DNA of 64,000 nt from Mucilaginibacter terrenus (GCF_003432065.1 NZ_QWDE01000004.1:1-64000); one strand, 5' to 3'; counted from the stretch's first letter, positions 28,157-37,411 are shown. A program made the numbers and translations. The notes: generated by a model not told the origin, from the letters alone.

Positions 28157-28184
28157 AAGCGCATCAATCTAAATTGATGCGCTT
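28157..28184 (-). terminator. Terminator after asd
   Basis: A perfect 12-base stem with a four-base loop, followed on the minus strand by TTTTTAATT. It lies 41 bases past the asd stop. Confidence 0.85.
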
Positions 28185-28225
28185 CTACTCAATCAGATAG
28201 CTGATCGTAATATATTTATTCTGCC

Positions 28226-29233
28226 TTACGCCTCTACTGCTTGCCCAATCAGGTTCTTTGCAACAAGGTATTCAGCTATTTGTACAGCATTGGTTGCAGC
28301 ACCTTTACGCAAGTTATCAGATACTATCCAGCAGTTAAGTGTTTTCCCCTGCGTTTCATCACGGCGAATACGGCCGACAAAAACATCGTCCTTATCATGT
28401 GCTTCAAGCGGTGTGGGATATTTAAGGTTAGCCACATCATCAACCACTACGATGCCAGGTGCTTTACTTAGGAGGTCCCTAACCTCCGCCAGATCAAATT
28501 CATTCTCAAATTCTATATTTACAGATTCCGAGTGACCACCCATCACTGGAATGCGAACAGTAGTAGCGGTAACCTTGATGTTCTCATCACCCATAATTTT
28601 AACAGTTTCTTTCACCATCTTCATTTCTTCTTTGGTGTAACCGTTTTCAGTAAATACGTCTATATGTGGTAGAACGTTCAGGTCAATAGTATATGGATAA
28701 GCCTTAGGGCCGTCAATACCTTTACGCTCGTTAAATAACTGGTCTACCGCTTTTACGCCTGTGCCTGTAACAGACTGGTAAGTAGATACTACTACACGCT
28801 TTATTTTATAAGCATCGTGCAATGGCTTTAATGCCACTACCATTTGTATGGTAGAGCAATTAGGATTAGCAATTATCTTGTCTTCCGGGGTAAGCACATC
28901 GGCATTAACCTCTGGTACAACCAATTTTTTGGTTGGATCCATTCTCCAGGCAGATGAGTTATCAATAACAGTAGTACCTGCAGCCGCAAACAATGGTGCC
29001 TGCTCTAGTGAAGCACTTCCACCCGCAGAGAAAATTGCAACGTCCGGCTTCTGCTTTATCGCATCCTCAACAGAAACCACCTTAAACTGCTTACCCTTAA
29101 AAGTAATTTCTTTACCAATACTTTTTGCGGAAGCTACGGGGATTAATTCTGTAACCGGGAAGTTGCGTTCGGCTAAAACCTGCAACATCTTAGTGCCTAC
29201 CAAACCGGTTGCACCTACTACTGCGACTTTCAT
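28226..29233 (-). CDS. asd: Aspartate-semialdehyde dehydrogenase
   Basis: 335 residues from ATG 29233. It reduces aspartyl phosphate to the semialdehyde for lysine, threonine, methionine and diaminopimelate. N-terminal VVGATGLVG binds NADP; the catalytic cysteine is C126 in NPNCSTIQ; RIPVMGGHSESV holds the active-site histidine region. An in-frame start 20 codons upstream would add a cysteine-rich stretch unlike the family, so it was rejected. Confidence 0.95.
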   Translation of the reverse strand: MKVAVVGATGLVGTKMLQVLAERNFPVTELIPVASAKSIGKEITFKGKQFKVVSVEDAIKQKPDVAIFSAGGSASLEQAPLFAAAGTTVIDNSSAWRMDPTKKLVVPEVNADVLTPEDKIIANPNCSTIQMVVALKPLHDAYKIKRVVVSTYQSVTGTGVKAVDQLFNERKGIDGPKAYPYTIDLNVLPHIDVFTENGYTKEEMKMVKETVKIMGDENIKVTATTVRIPVMGGHSESVNIEFENEFDLAEVRDLLSKAPGIVVVDDVANLKYPTPLEAHDKDDVFVGRIRRDETQGKTLNCWIVSDNLRKGAATNAVQIAEYLVAKNLIGQAVEA

Positions 29234-29435
29234 TTTGTGTTTATTGTTAATGATAATTAAATAGCAACACTGGCTGCGATGCCAACATTGCATGTAAACG
29301 CAAATATGCGATTTTTAAACTAAACCGAAGATGAAAGACGACTGGTTTAGTATAATTTATTTAATTAAGAGTGCGTCTATATCACTTTTAATTTACCAAT
29401 CCCACGCTTGTTAGCTGTAAACTTTCCATTACGGA

Positions 29436-29467
29436 TTGAGGTCATTTCCGCCAATTTTCTACCTTTG
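29436..29467 (+). promoter_or_regulatory. tdh promoter
   Basis: TTG at 29436-29438, 21 bases, TACCTTTG at 29460-29467, then a 19-base leader to ATG 29487. Using the TTG as a start codon would put translation upstream of the transcription start. Confidence 0.7.
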
Positions 29468-29486
29468 CAACCAAACCTGCATCTGC

Positions 29487-30437
29487 ATGAGCGAAAAGAT
29501 TTTTGTGATAGGGGCTAATGGCCAAATTGGCACCGAACTGGTAACTGCATTAAGGACTATACACGGCGCTGAGAACGTTATTGCATCTGATATAAACAGC
29601 CCCGTTTACGCATTACGAAATAACGGCCCCTTTGAATTTGCCAACGTGATGGACAAGGACAACCTGCATCACTTGTTTGACAAACACCGCCCTACTCAAG
29701 TTTATCTGCTTGCTGCAATATTGTCCGCAGTGGGCGAACAAAAGCCTAAGTTGGCCTGGGACCTTAACATGACCGGCCTGCTGCACATACTGGACCTGGC
29801 TGTTGAGTTTAAAATAGCTAAAGTATTCTGGCCAAGTTCGATAGCGGTATTTGGACCACATTCACCCCAGTGGGACACTCCACAGTACTGCGTTATGGAC
29901 CCTAATACTGTTTACGGTTTTAGTAAACTAGCTGGCGAGCGCTGGTGCGAGTATTACTTCGCAAAATATGGTTTGGATGTACGCAGTATCCGGTATCCGG
30001 GCCTAATAGGCTGGCGTGCCAACCCGGGTGGCGGCACAACTGATTATGCTGTTCATATTTTTCATGAGGCACTTAAAACAGGCAAATATCAAAGCTTTTT
30101 ATCTAAAGGTACAGCCTTGCCAATGATGTATATGGACGATGCGATACGTGCAACAATAAGCCTGATGGATGCTCCTGCAGAGCATATTACTGTTCGGTCC
30201 AGCTACAACCTTGCAGGAATCAGCTTTACACCAGAGCAATTAGCTGATGAGATTAAAAAACATTTGCCGAACTTTGAGATCAGCTATGCAGACCATGACC
30301 CACGCCAGGCAATTGCAGATAGCTGGCCAAAATCAATTGATGACAACCAGGCCCAGCAAGATTGGGGATGGCAATTAGAGTATGACCTGCCAAAGATGAC
30401 GCAGGACATGCTGGATAATCTAAAGAAGACATTATAA
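29487..30437 (+). CDS. tdh: SDR-type L-threonine 3-dehydrogenase
   Basis: 316 residues. A UDP-galactose-epimerase-like, NAD-dependent enzyme that oxidises threonine to 2-amino-3-ketobutyrate. GANGQIGTEL at the N-terminus, catalytic Y143 and K147 (YGFSK), and the substrate-loop motifs GGGTTDYAVHIF and LPMMYMDDAIRAT match the short-chain threonine dehydrogenases known from Flavobacterium. It is monocistronic, with its own promoter. Confidence 0.87.
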   Translation: MSEKIFVIGANGQIGTELVTALRTIHGAENVIASDINSPVYALRNNGPFEFANVMDKDNLHHLFDKHRPTQVYLLAAILSAVGEQKPKLAWDLNMTGLLHILDLAVEFKIAKVFWPSSIAVFGPHSPQWDTPQYCVMDPNTVYGFSKLAGERWCEYYFAKYGLDVRSIRYPGLIGWRANPGGGTTDYAVHIFHEALKTGKYQSFLSKGTALPMMYMDDAIRATISLMDAPAEHITVRSSYNLAGISFTPEQLADEIKKHLPNFEISYADHDPRQAIADSWPKSIDDNQAQQDWGWQLEYDLPKMTQDMLDNLKKTL

Positions 30438-30542
30438 CATCGCGTTGCCGTAACACATTTATTCGGAAGTACGGTTATTAAAAAATTATCAATATATTGA
30501 TAAAAACGATAAATTGAGCTCCTTAGGAGATCGTTAGCTAAT

Positions 30543-31268
30543 ATGGGAAGAGCATTTGAATTCCGTAAGGAAAGAAAGTTTAAGCGCTGGGCTAAAATGG
30601 CAGTGCAGTTTACCCGTTTGGGTAAAGAAATTGTGATGGCAGTTAAAGCAGGTGGTGGCGACCCTCACACCAACTCGCGATTGCGTACCGCTATCCAAAA
30701 CTCCAAGGCGGTTAACATGCCGAAGGACCGTGTAGAAGCGGCCATTAAACGCGCTACCAGCCGCGACGAAAAAGATTACGAAGAACTGGTTTACGAAGGT
30801 TACGCACAACACGGCGTAGCAATATTGGTAGAAACCGCAACCGACAACACCAACCGCACTGTGGCTAACGTACGTAGCTACTTTACCAAATATGGCGGCA
30901 CGTTAGGCAAAACCGGCTCGCTGGATTTTATCTTCAGCCGTAAGTCTGTTTTTCGTTTTGATCCGGGAGAACGTGACCTGGAAGAACTGGAATTTGAACT
31001 GATTGATGCAGGCCTAGAAGACTTGTTTGTAGAGTCGGACGAAGAAGGCAACGATATTGCAGTTATCCATGCAGCTTATGAGGACTTTGGCAAAATGCAG
31101 AAGACTTTAGAAGAGATGGGCATCGAAACGAAGTCAGCTAAGCTGGAGCGTATTCCACTTTCAACCACCTCAGTTACCGAAGAACAGGCAGCGGATGTAC
31201 TGAAAATAGTGGATCGCCTGGAAGAAGATGATGATGTGCAGGCGGTTTACCATAACATGGCCGAGTAA
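30543..31268 (+). CDS. YebC/PmpR family regulator
   Basis: 241 residues. N-terminal GRAFEFRKERKFKRWAKMA and NMPKDRVEAAIKRA are the YebC/TACO1 hallmarks. Members act as DNA-binding regulators or help ribosomes through difficult motifs; the exact role here is unknown. The acidic C-terminal domain and length are typical. The 105-base upstream region contains an ATCAATATATTGAT palindrome near 30490-30503 but no consensus -7 box. Confidence 0.92.
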   Translation: MGRAFEFRKERKFKRWAKMAVQFTRLGKEIVMAVKAGGGDPHTNSRLRTAIQNSKAVNMPKDRVEAAIKRATSRDEKDYEELVYEGYAQHGVAILVETATDNTNRTVANVRSYFTKYGGTLGKTGSLDFIFSRKSVFRFDPGERDLEELEFELIDAGLEDLFVESDEEGNDIAVIHAAYEDFGKMQKTLEEMGIETKSAKLERIPLSTTSVTEEQAADVLKIVDRLEEDDDVQAVYHNMAE

Positions 31269-31350
31269 CGTACTTGTCAATATTCGGTTTGGAAAGGTTT
31301 AGGTGATTACCATTTGATGACAAAAAGTCTTCTTTTTTAAGCGAAGATCC

Positions 31351-31355
31351 GGAGG
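31351..31355 (+). promoter_or_regulatory. Shine-Dalgarno-like GGAGG
   Basis: GGAGG seven bases before the ATG of the DUF2442 gene. Such sites are rare in this window. Confidence 0.45.
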
Positions 31356-31362
31356 AAGTTTC

Positions 31363-31578
31363 ATGCCGCTATTATCAACACGTAAGCAGGAAAAGAAAGT
31401 AAAGGTCACCTTTGCCAATGGTTTGCTTTTTGTGGAGAAAGCAGATGGAAAGCAGCAAGCATTCCCGCTGGAATGGTTTCCTAAGTTAATGAACGCTACC
31501 GACGAAGAACGTGAAGACTGGGATCAAACGGATAAGGGATTGCGCTTTAACAAACTTGGCGTCGACGTGGACTTATAA
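31363..31578 (+). CDS. DUF2442 domain protein
   Basis: 71 residues. The pattern VTFANGLLFVE...FPLEWFPKLMNATDEERE matches DUF2442, a small family of unknown function often found near toxin-antitoxin genes. Here no toxin is adjacent; the next gene, nine bases on, is the GFKPRF-repeat protein. It is preceded by a GGAGG site. Confidence 0.75.
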   Translation: MPLLSTRKQEKKVKVTFANGLLFVEKADGKQQAFPLEWFPKLMNATDEEREDWDQTDKGLRFNKLGVDVDL

Positions 31579-31587
31579 GCTACAAAA

Positions 31588-32700
31588 ATGACTTTCGAAG
31601 AGTTCTTCAATAAAAAGCGGATTGACCTTATGGCCCTGAAAGCTGGTGAGCCCGTACTATTTGCAGAGTTCCGGGAGCATTTTGAGCAGATGGGCGAAAA
31701 AAGCTTCGATCATACAAAAAAGTATTGGTTCAATAAATTAAGGTTACAGTACCATCTTGCACCGGAGCTAAAGCCGGAAAAAGTACACCTCGAGAACCGC
31801 CTTGCTGAACAAACCATCGTAGAAACACTGACAGAAAACATCCCTCAAAGTCAAGATCAAAAGCCACAAAGTGATGAATCACCAAGCCCTGCTGCAAAAG
31901 CATCAGGATTTAAGCCAAGGTTTAAAGCTGCAACCCCCATATCAACTACCAATACGTCTGATCTACAACATCCTGTATCAAAGGAAAGGGCTACAGTTAC
32001 TCCCGAGGTAAATGAAGCTGCCTCAACCAAAGATCAATCACCGGAGTACCAGCAGGAAAAAGAAGCGATGCAAGCCGCTGCGGACGAAACCGACAGGCCT
32101 GCTGACGATACACCAACTCCATCTGCCAGGACCGGCACCAAACAACCCGGCTTTAAACCCCGGTTTAACATGAAGATGACGAGTGGCGACGCGCCTCAAA
32201 CTAAAAAGCTCGAGCAAACACACCCTGAAGACGAGAACCCGGTTATAGCTTCAGAGCCAACATCGCCAAAATTAGAAAAATCGGAAGCGCCAAAGCCGTC
32301 AGGTTTTAAACCGAGATTCAATATGAAAATGGCAGGTGCCAAGCCCCAACAGGAGCCAGGCACAGCAGAACCGGAAAACAAAGAACAGGCAGAAGATGTA
32401 AGTTCAACAAACATTCCTACCGAATCTCGACAACCTGAAGCACCCGAACAGCAGACGAAAGATGAGGGCGCAGCTAAGCCTGCCGGGTTTAAGCCCGGGT
32501 TTAACATGAAAATGGTTGCGCCTAAGCCAGCCGAACCTGGAGAGTTACATAACGATACCGGCACCGAACCTGTGGAGAGTGATTCGCCAGATGAAGCCTT
32601 AACCGCTGCACCGGAGCATACTACTGCAGAGCCAAAAGCATCAAAACCTGCGGGGTTTAAACCTCGTTTCAATATAAAACCCAAACCTCCGCAAGAGTAA
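31588..32700 (+). CDS. GFKPRF-repeat protein of unknown function
   Basis: 370 residues. Residues 1-75 look folded and helical (FEEFFNKKRIDLMALK, KKYWFNKLRLQY). The rest is rich in Pro, Glu, Ala, Thr and Lys, probably disordered. It carries five spaced copies of a GFKPRFNMKM-like motif starting near residues 107, 188, 239, 300 and 356, each preceded by K-x-S/A/P. Acidic linkers of 50-80 residues separate them. There is no signal peptide, so it should be cytoplasmic. I recognise no domain. Repeated short motifs suggest multivalent binding to a partner. Confidence 0.7.
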   Translation: MTFEEFFNKKRIDLMALKAGEPVLFAEFREHFEQMGEKSFDHTKKYWFNKLRLQYHLAPELKPEKVHLENRLAEQTIVETLTENIPQSQDQKPQSDESPSPAAKASGFKPRFKAATPISTTNTSDLQHPVSKERATVTPEVNEAASTKDQSPEYQQEKEAMQAAADETDRPADDTPTPSARTGTKQPGFKPRFNMKMTSGDAPQTKKLEQTHPEDENPVIASEPTSPKLEKSEAPKPSGFKPRFNMKMAGAKPQQEPGTAEPENKEQAEDVSSTNIPTESRQPEAPEQQTKDEGAAKPAGFKPGFNMKMVAPKPAEPGELHNDTGTEPVESDSPDEALTAAPEHTTAEPKASKPAGFKPRFNIKPKPPQE

Positions 32701-32730
32701 TTTTATTTGATCATAACACCACTTCATTAT

Positions 32731-33132
32731 ATGGATACCCAGGAACTTTTTAATCAGGATCGTGGCAGCGAAGAGAAGCCTAAAAAGCAGAGCCCGCTGG
32801 TAAGCCTCGAACGGGATTTGAAATTCTTTAACGAGTCTATTCACGAAGTAGCGGTAGATATCATGTCAGAAGGTATATCTTCTACTCCAATATTTATTGC
32901 GCATCAGCACGAAGTTAAGCTTGGAGAAGTAATATTGGACCGTAATGAACTGAATACTGAGTGGAGCATACACGCTTCTACTATAGAGGAGTTTGTAGAA
33001 AAAGGGATTATTAAAAAGGAGTTGAAAGACCGCTTTATGAACACGTATAAAAATCCCAATGATTTTATGTGCCTTTTTGTGATCGTACCAGAGGGTGCAA
33101 ATTTTGTTTATTACCCTTACACTAAGAGTTGA
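32731..33132 (+). CDS. Conserved hypothetical protein
   Basis: 133 residues from ATG 32731; an in-frame TTG at 32707 was rejected. It has no signal peptide or membrane segment. The first 25 residues are charged; the rest is a compact alpha/beta-looking domain (SSTPIFIAHQHEVKLGEVIL, FMCLFVIVPEGANFVYYPY). I do not recognise a named family. It follows the GFKPRF-repeat gene by 30 bases and precedes a phosphoribosyltransferase gene by 88. Confidence 0.7.
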   Translation: MDTQELFNQDRGSEEKPKKQSPLVSLERDLKFFNESIHEVAVDIMSEGISSTPIFIAHQHEVKLGEVILDRNELNTEWSIHASTIEEFVEKGIIKKELKDRFMNTYKNPNDFMCLFVIVPEGANFVYYPYTKS

Positions 33133-33220
33133 TTACGGGCTGTTAAAATGTTGTAATGTTCGTTTATCTTTACGGCAACAGCAATTTCACCTTCAGTAAT
33201 ACTATACCGCAGCGAAAACC

Positions 33221-33730
33221 ATGTCCGAGAAAAAGCTTCTTATACTCAACAGCCAGCAAATACAGCAAAAGATAGACCGCATTGCTTACCAGGTACTGGA
33301 AGATAATTTTGATGAAGAGGAATTGCTTATTGCCGGTATATTACCCAGGGGTAACCATGTAGCCGAAAGATTGAAGACTGTATTAGATGATATTGCTCCG
33401 TTTAAAACAAGGCTACTGGTAATTGAACTACAAAAACAAAGCAGCAGTCTGCAGGCTAAGATCAACTTTGATATAGAGGAGTGCGCAAATAAAGTAGTTG
33501 TATTGGTTGATGATGTGCTTAACAGCGGCAAGACCCTGGCTTATGGCTTTGGGGTGTTTCTTGATGTCCCTCTAAAAAAGCTCCGCACCGTAGTACTGGT
33601 AGACCGAAACCACAAAAGCTTTCCCGTAACTACCGACTATGCAGGGATGGCGTTATCTACTGTTATAAAAGAACACGTAAGCGTTGTTCTGGACCAGGAA
33701 GGTGAAGAAGACGCCGTTTATTTGATGTAA
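33221..33730 (+). CDS. PyrR-like phosphoribosyltransferase
   Basis: 169 residues. A type I phosphoribosyltransferase fold with the PRPP-binding signature VVLVDDVLNSGKT (about 90-102) and GILPRGNHVAERL upstream. Similar to the PyrR/uracil phosphoribosyltransferase branch. The base specificity cannot be told. No pyrimidine genes are adjacent. It converges on aroK. Confidence 0.8.
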   Translation: MSEKKLLILNSQQIQQKIDRIAYQVLEDNFDEEELLIAGILPRGNHVAERLKTVLDDIAPFKTRLLVIELQKQSSSLQAKINFDIEECANKVVVLVDDVLNSGKTLAYGFGVFLDVPLKKLRTVVLVDRNHKSFPVTTDYAGMALSTVIKEHVSVVLDQEGEEDAVYLM

Positions 33731-33772
33731 ATAAAGGCCAGCTATCAAGTCTCTGCCGCAATCGGGTTATTC

Positions 33773-34285
33773 TTATTTGGCTTTAATGCCGGTAACCTCC
33801 ATCAGACCCTCTGCAGATATGGTTATACCGTTAACAATGTGCGTTGCCTGCTCATAGTACATTTTTCTTTCTGCAAGCTTTTGCGATATAAAGTTTACCA
33901 GTTCATCACCGCTTTTCCCCTGCACCAACGGCCGTTTAACGCGGGCATTCTCTAAGCGATCGGCTAGTGTTTTTGGTGAATGCTTAATGTATAATGATTG
34001 GCCATGACTGTTCATCCAAACCATATTATCAAAAAAGCAAGGCAAGCCGCCACCGGTAGAAACAATAACATCCTCGGGGTACTCGGTCTCCTTTAAAACC
34101 TTCGACTCCAGCTTTCTAAAAGCCTCCTCACCGTGAGCAGCAAAGTACTCCGCCACACTCATGCCTGCTTCTGCTTCGAGGGCATTATCGAGGTCTATAA
34201 ACGCGTAACCAGTTGCAGCAGATAGCTTTTTACCCCATGTGGTTTTACCACATCCCATAAACCCTATAAGGAAGATCCGGCTCAT
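33773..34285 (-). CDS. aroK: Shikimate kinase
   Basis: 170 residues. It phosphorylates shikimate in the chorismate pathway. Walker A GFMGCGKTT is at residues 8-16; the shikimate-binding segments FIDLDNALE and FRKLESKVL and the GGGLPCF motif are present, as is the lid arginine region ARVKRPL. The start overlaps the upstream DoxX-like gene's stop by four bases. Confidence 0.94.
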   Translation of the reverse strand: MSRIFLIGFMGCGKTTWGKKLSAATGYAFIDLDNALEAEAGMSVAEYFAAHGEEAFRKLESKVLKETEYPEDVIVSTGGGLPCFFDNMVWMNSHGQSLYIKHSPKTLADRLENARVKRPLVQGKSGDELVNFISQKLAERKMYYEQATHIVNGITISAEGLMEVTGIKAK

Positions 34286-35433
34286 TGCTTACTGAAGTAT
34301 TGTTTTACGAGGTCATCGTATGATGGTACGTTGTGATAATGCCATTTATTAACAACAGTTCCGTTTTTTATCAGCATTATACCTGGGTTGGCGCGCACCA
34401 TTGTTTTTAGTGGCACCCCATCTGCATAAAATACTTCAGTTACTAGCTTGTGCTGCTTTGCAAACTGCTCTGCATTTTGAGGTGCATTCGATGTAAGCAA
34501 GATAACTCTTGTGTTATAATGCTCTATCAGATTAGCAGCAAGCGCATTGAGCTTGGCCAAAGCAGCATTGTCAGCTTGTTCCAGATTGTCGGCCACAATC
34601 CATAAGCTGTAGTACGGACTTGAAAGAAGTTCCTGGTTATAATTTGTGCCGCCGTTATCCTGAATGTTCAGGTCGCGTATTTTAGGCTCAAAGCCTTTTT
34701 TAATAAGCTTGTTTTCGGGGTTACCAATTATCTCCCAGTTAGTGTCTTTCCATATGGCCGTCTTCAGGTATTCCTTATCGGTCATGGTTTTAGTATCACC
34801 TGTTTCCTTGTTCTTAAGGTGGTAGGTGATCTCAAACTCGTCCGGTGCGGCACCCCGAGGGGTTTTCATTTGAGCCAGAATATTGTTACCTACTTTATAA
34901 GGCAGAAAGTCTACTATCGGCATGAAGTTGTAAGTGTACAAGCCAAATCCTACCGAAACAATGGCAGCTCCTATCAGCAGCTTATCACCTACCTTCTGTT
35001 TAACTAATGGCTGTATGCGCTTACGATTGACAAAAAGTACCAACACCAAAGCAAGGAGGACCATATCCTTTATGAACGACTGCCAGGGCGTAAGCGGGAT
35101 TGCGTCACCAAAACAGCCACAGGTTTGCACTACTTTAAAATAGGCCGAGTAAAAAGTGAGAAAGCCAAAGAAGACAATAAGCAGCAGTAAACCCCATACA
35201 ACTCTCACGGCTCTTACACCTACCAGCAACGAGAAGCCAAGCAGCATCTCTAATGCGCAAAGAATAATCGCCATTGCAAGTGAAAAACTGCTCAGGAATG
35301 TTAATCCAAATACTTCAAAGTATTCCTCAAGCTTATAGGAAAACCCAAGTGGATCGTTAGCCTTTATCAGTCCTGAAAATATGAACAGTAAACCAACAGC
35401 AATCCGGCAAAACCAAACTAAACGGTTCTTCAT
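34282..35433 (-). CDS. DoxX-like membrane protein (BT_3928-type)
   Basis: 383 residues. The N-terminal half has about four membrane helices and the DoxX/MauE-like start IAVGLLFIFSGLIKANDPLGFSYKLEEYFE. The C-terminal half (about 170-383) lies on the other side of the membrane and resembles a thioredoxin-like domain without a CxxC. This architecture is known in Bacteroidota as the BT_3928 family, with no assigned function. It is coupled by four-base overlaps to DUF1599 upstream and aroK downstream. Confidence 0.8.
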   Translation of the reverse strand: MKNRLVWFCRIAVGLLFIFSGLIKANDPLGFSYKLEEYFEVFGLTFLSSFSLAMAIILCALEMLLGFSLLVGVRAVRVVWGLLLLIVFFGFLTFYSAYFKVVQTCGCFGDAIPLTPWQSFIKDMVLLALVLVLFVNRKRIQPLVKQKVGDKLLIGAAIVSVGFGLYTYNFMPIVDFLPYKVGNNILAQMKTPRGAAPDEFEITYHLKNKETGDTKTMTDKEYLKTAIWKDTNWEIIGNPENKLIKKGFEPKIRDLNIQDNGGTNYNQELLSSPYYSLWIVADNLEQADNAALAKLNALAANLIEHYNTRVILLTSNAPQNAEQFAKQHKLVTEVFYADGVPLKTMVRANPGIMLIKNGTVVNKWHYHNVPSYDDLVKQYFSKQ

Positions 35434-35969
35434 TTTACTCCCAGCTTTATCAACGCAAACACCGAATAATTAAGCATATCCTGGTAATTGGCATGCACAC
35501 CCTCAGAAGCAAGTGTTTGTCCTTGGTTATCTTCTATCTGTTTAACTCGTAAAATTTTCATCAAGATCAAGTCGGTAAGTGAGCTTATCCGCATGTCGCG
35601 CCAAGCTTCGCCGTAATCGTGATTTTTTGCAAACATCAGATCTTTGGTCTCTTTCACCTTTGCATCAAACATTTGTTCTACGTGTGCAGGCTCTAGTTCG
35701 TAAGAAGTATCATCTGTACTATCTAACTGCATCATGGCAATAACACAGTAATTTACTATACCAATGTACTCCCCCGTAATATCATCCCCCACTTTAGAAA
35801 TTTTTTTTTCTTCCAGCGTGCGGATGCGTTGGGCTTTTATGAAAATTTGATCCGTGATTGACGACGGGCGAAGTATCCGCCAGGCAGTGCCATAATCGCG
35901 GGTCTTTTTCATAAAAAGGCCTTTGCAAACGTTGATGACCGAGTCGTATTCTACAGATGTATTGCTCAC
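35430..35969 (-). CDS. DUF1599 protein with internal duplication
   Basis: 179 residues. Two copies of a roughly 70-residue unit are visible: KKTRDYGTAWRILRPSSITDQI...NYCVIAMMQL and AKNHDYGEAWRDMRISSLTDLI...NYSVFALIKL. The DYG-AWR-RxSS core suggests a conserved binding site in each. DUF1599 is described as a nucleotide-modification-associated domain; the biochemical role is unknown. It is the first gene of the DUF1599-DoxX-aroK unit and is divergent from folP. Confidence 0.85.
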   Translation of the reverse strand: MSNTSVEYDSVINVCKGLFMKKTRDYGTAWRILRPSSITDQIFIKAQRIRTLEEKKISKVGDDITGEYIGIVNYCVIAMMQLDSTDDTSYELEPAHVEQMFDAKVKETKDLMFAKNHDYGEAWRDMRISSLTDLILMKILRVKQIEDNQGQTLASEGVHANYQDMLNYSVFALIKLGVK

Positions 35970-36066
35970 TTGAAAACTCCTTTAGTGGTATATGCGTTGC
36001 GGGCGAGTGTATTTATCCCATTTGCTCCTTCGAAAAGGGTGCGCATATATTTGCTGAATAGCGCAA

Positions 36067-36074
36067 CAAAGATA
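36067..36074 (-). promoter_or_regulatory. DUF1599 promoter (-7 element)
   Basis: Minus-strand TATCTTTG, about 97 bases before the DUF1599 ATG. It lies in the divergent region with folP. Confidence 0.4.
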
Positions 36075-36106
36075 ATTAGACTGTACCTTCGTTAACTAAA
36101 CAAACG

Positions 36107-36961
36107 ATGGCTAAAGATACATTTTTTAGAAAAAAGGCAACCATAAATGCAGGCGGCAAATTGATAGACCTCTCCTCACCAAAGGTGATGGGTATTATCA
36201 ATATAACACCCGACTCCTTTTATGCCGATAGCCGCAAGAACAGTTTGGATGATATTTTAAGTCAGGCAGAACGCATGCTTGCAGAAGGTGCAACCTTCCT
36301 GGATATTGGCGCTTATTCCTCAAGACCTGGCGCGGAAGATATTTCTGCCGACGAGGAACTGGACAGGTTATTACCTGCAGTACGCGCCATTGCTGAAGCC
36401 TTTCCTGATGCAGTGCTATCCATAGACACGTTTCGGGCTAAAGTTGCGGAAGCTGCTGTAAAAGCCGGAGGTCATATTGTAAATGATATTTCGGCCGGGA
36501 GTTTAGACACAAACATGTTTACCACTGTTGCCCGTTTGCAGGTGCCGTATATTCTAATGCACATGAAAGGCACACCACAAAACATGGTTAAGCTAGCAAA
36601 CTATACTGACGTATTCAGTGAAGTGTTCGACTACTTTGTCGAAAAGATCTATCAGCTAAAGCGCCTCGGTGTTCACGATATCATCCTTGATCCAGGGTTT
36701 GGCTTTGCAAAAACTGCAGAACACAGTTACGAGCTTATGAAGCGTTTGGATGAACTTAAACGTCTACAGCTGCCCATATTAGCAGGAGTATCGCGCAAAC
36801 GCATGATCTATGGCCTGCTGGGTACATCAGCTGACGAAGCCCTAAATGGCACTACTGCACTTAACACCATTGCACTTATGAAAGGTGCAACTATCCTGAG
36901 GGTACATGATGTGAAGGAAGCAGTAGAAGCAGTAAATGTCTGGGAAGCGGTGACGGCTTAA
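36107..36961 (+). CDS. folP: Dihydropteroate synthase
   Basis: 284 residues. It joins p-aminobenzoate to the pterin in folate synthesis and is the sulfonamide target. Family motifs: VMGIINITPDSFYADSR, DIGAYSSRPGA, SIDTFRAKVA, NDISAGS, LDPGFGFAKT and GVSRKRMIYG. The length is typical. It is divergent from the DUF1599 unit. The stop codon overlaps the tail of the next, opposite-strand gene by four bases. Confidence 0.95.
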   Translation: MAKDTFFRKKATINAGGKLIDLSSPKVMGIINITPDSFYADSRKNSLDDILSQAERMLAEGATFLDIGAYSSRPGAEDISADEELDRLLPAVRAIAEAFPDAVLSIDTFRAKVAEAAVKAGGHIVNDISAGSLDTNMFTTVARLQVPYILMHMKGTPQNMVKLANYTDVFSEVFDYFVEKIYQLKRLGVHDIILDPGFGFAKTAEHSYELMKRLDELKRLQLPILAGVSRKRMIYGLLGTSADEALNGTTALNTIALMKGATILRVHDVKEAVEAVNVWEAVTA

Positions 36962-37350
36962 TTTACTTTTCGATAGCCGTATGATGGCCCGTCTGCTATA
37001 GATGTACCAATAGTGATAGTGTTAGGGGTCTCTGTCCACGCATCGCTATAGTCAGGATTAGTGAACTTGATGGTACCAAATGCCAGGGTGTCGCGACGCT
37101 CGGTTATGTTAATGCTAAACTTTCCTTGCTTTTGCATTTTACCGTCAAGATATCTAATGTAGGTACTATCTCTATTAAATTGATAGATGTCGCCGTTACC
37201 TGCCGGTACTTTCGCCGGTTGTGACCATCCGCCGGAAATAGAAGCCAGTTCCCATTTTCCAAACAGGCCGGAGACTGGCACTACTTTTTTATCTTTTTTA
37301 CAGGATGCCAGGAATGCTACAACAGCCATTAACAGTAAAGCCTTTTTCAT
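36958..37350 (-). CDS. Lipocalin-like lipoprotein
   Basis: 130 residues. The signal peptide ends in a lipobox (FLASC, cysteine at 17), so it is a lipoprotein. The sequence GLFGKWELASISGG followed by beta-rich segments resembles the lipocalin-like/DUF5004-type lipoproteins common in Bacteroidota. Function unknown. It ends head-on against folP. Confidence 0.65.
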   Translation of the reverse strand: MKKALLLMAVVAFLASCKKDKKVVPVSGLFGKWELASISGGWSQPAKVPAGNGDIYQFNRDSTYIRYLDGKMQKQGKFSINITERRDTLAFGTIKFTNPDYSDAWTETPNTITIGTSIADGPSYGYRKVN

Positions 37351-37411
37351 AATGTGGGTTTATTGCTATTACGGGTAATTAAGCAGTTGTGCTACAGTAG
37401 GTACCTGAAAT

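Noticed and set aside
31363..31578. DUF2442 gene as half of a toxin-antitoxin pair
   Set aside because: No small toxin-like gene is adjacent; the next gene is a long repeat protein.
32038..32684. Long minus-strand open frames opposite the GFKPRF-repeat gene
   Set aside because: They mirror the biased composition of the plus-strand gene and show no family features.
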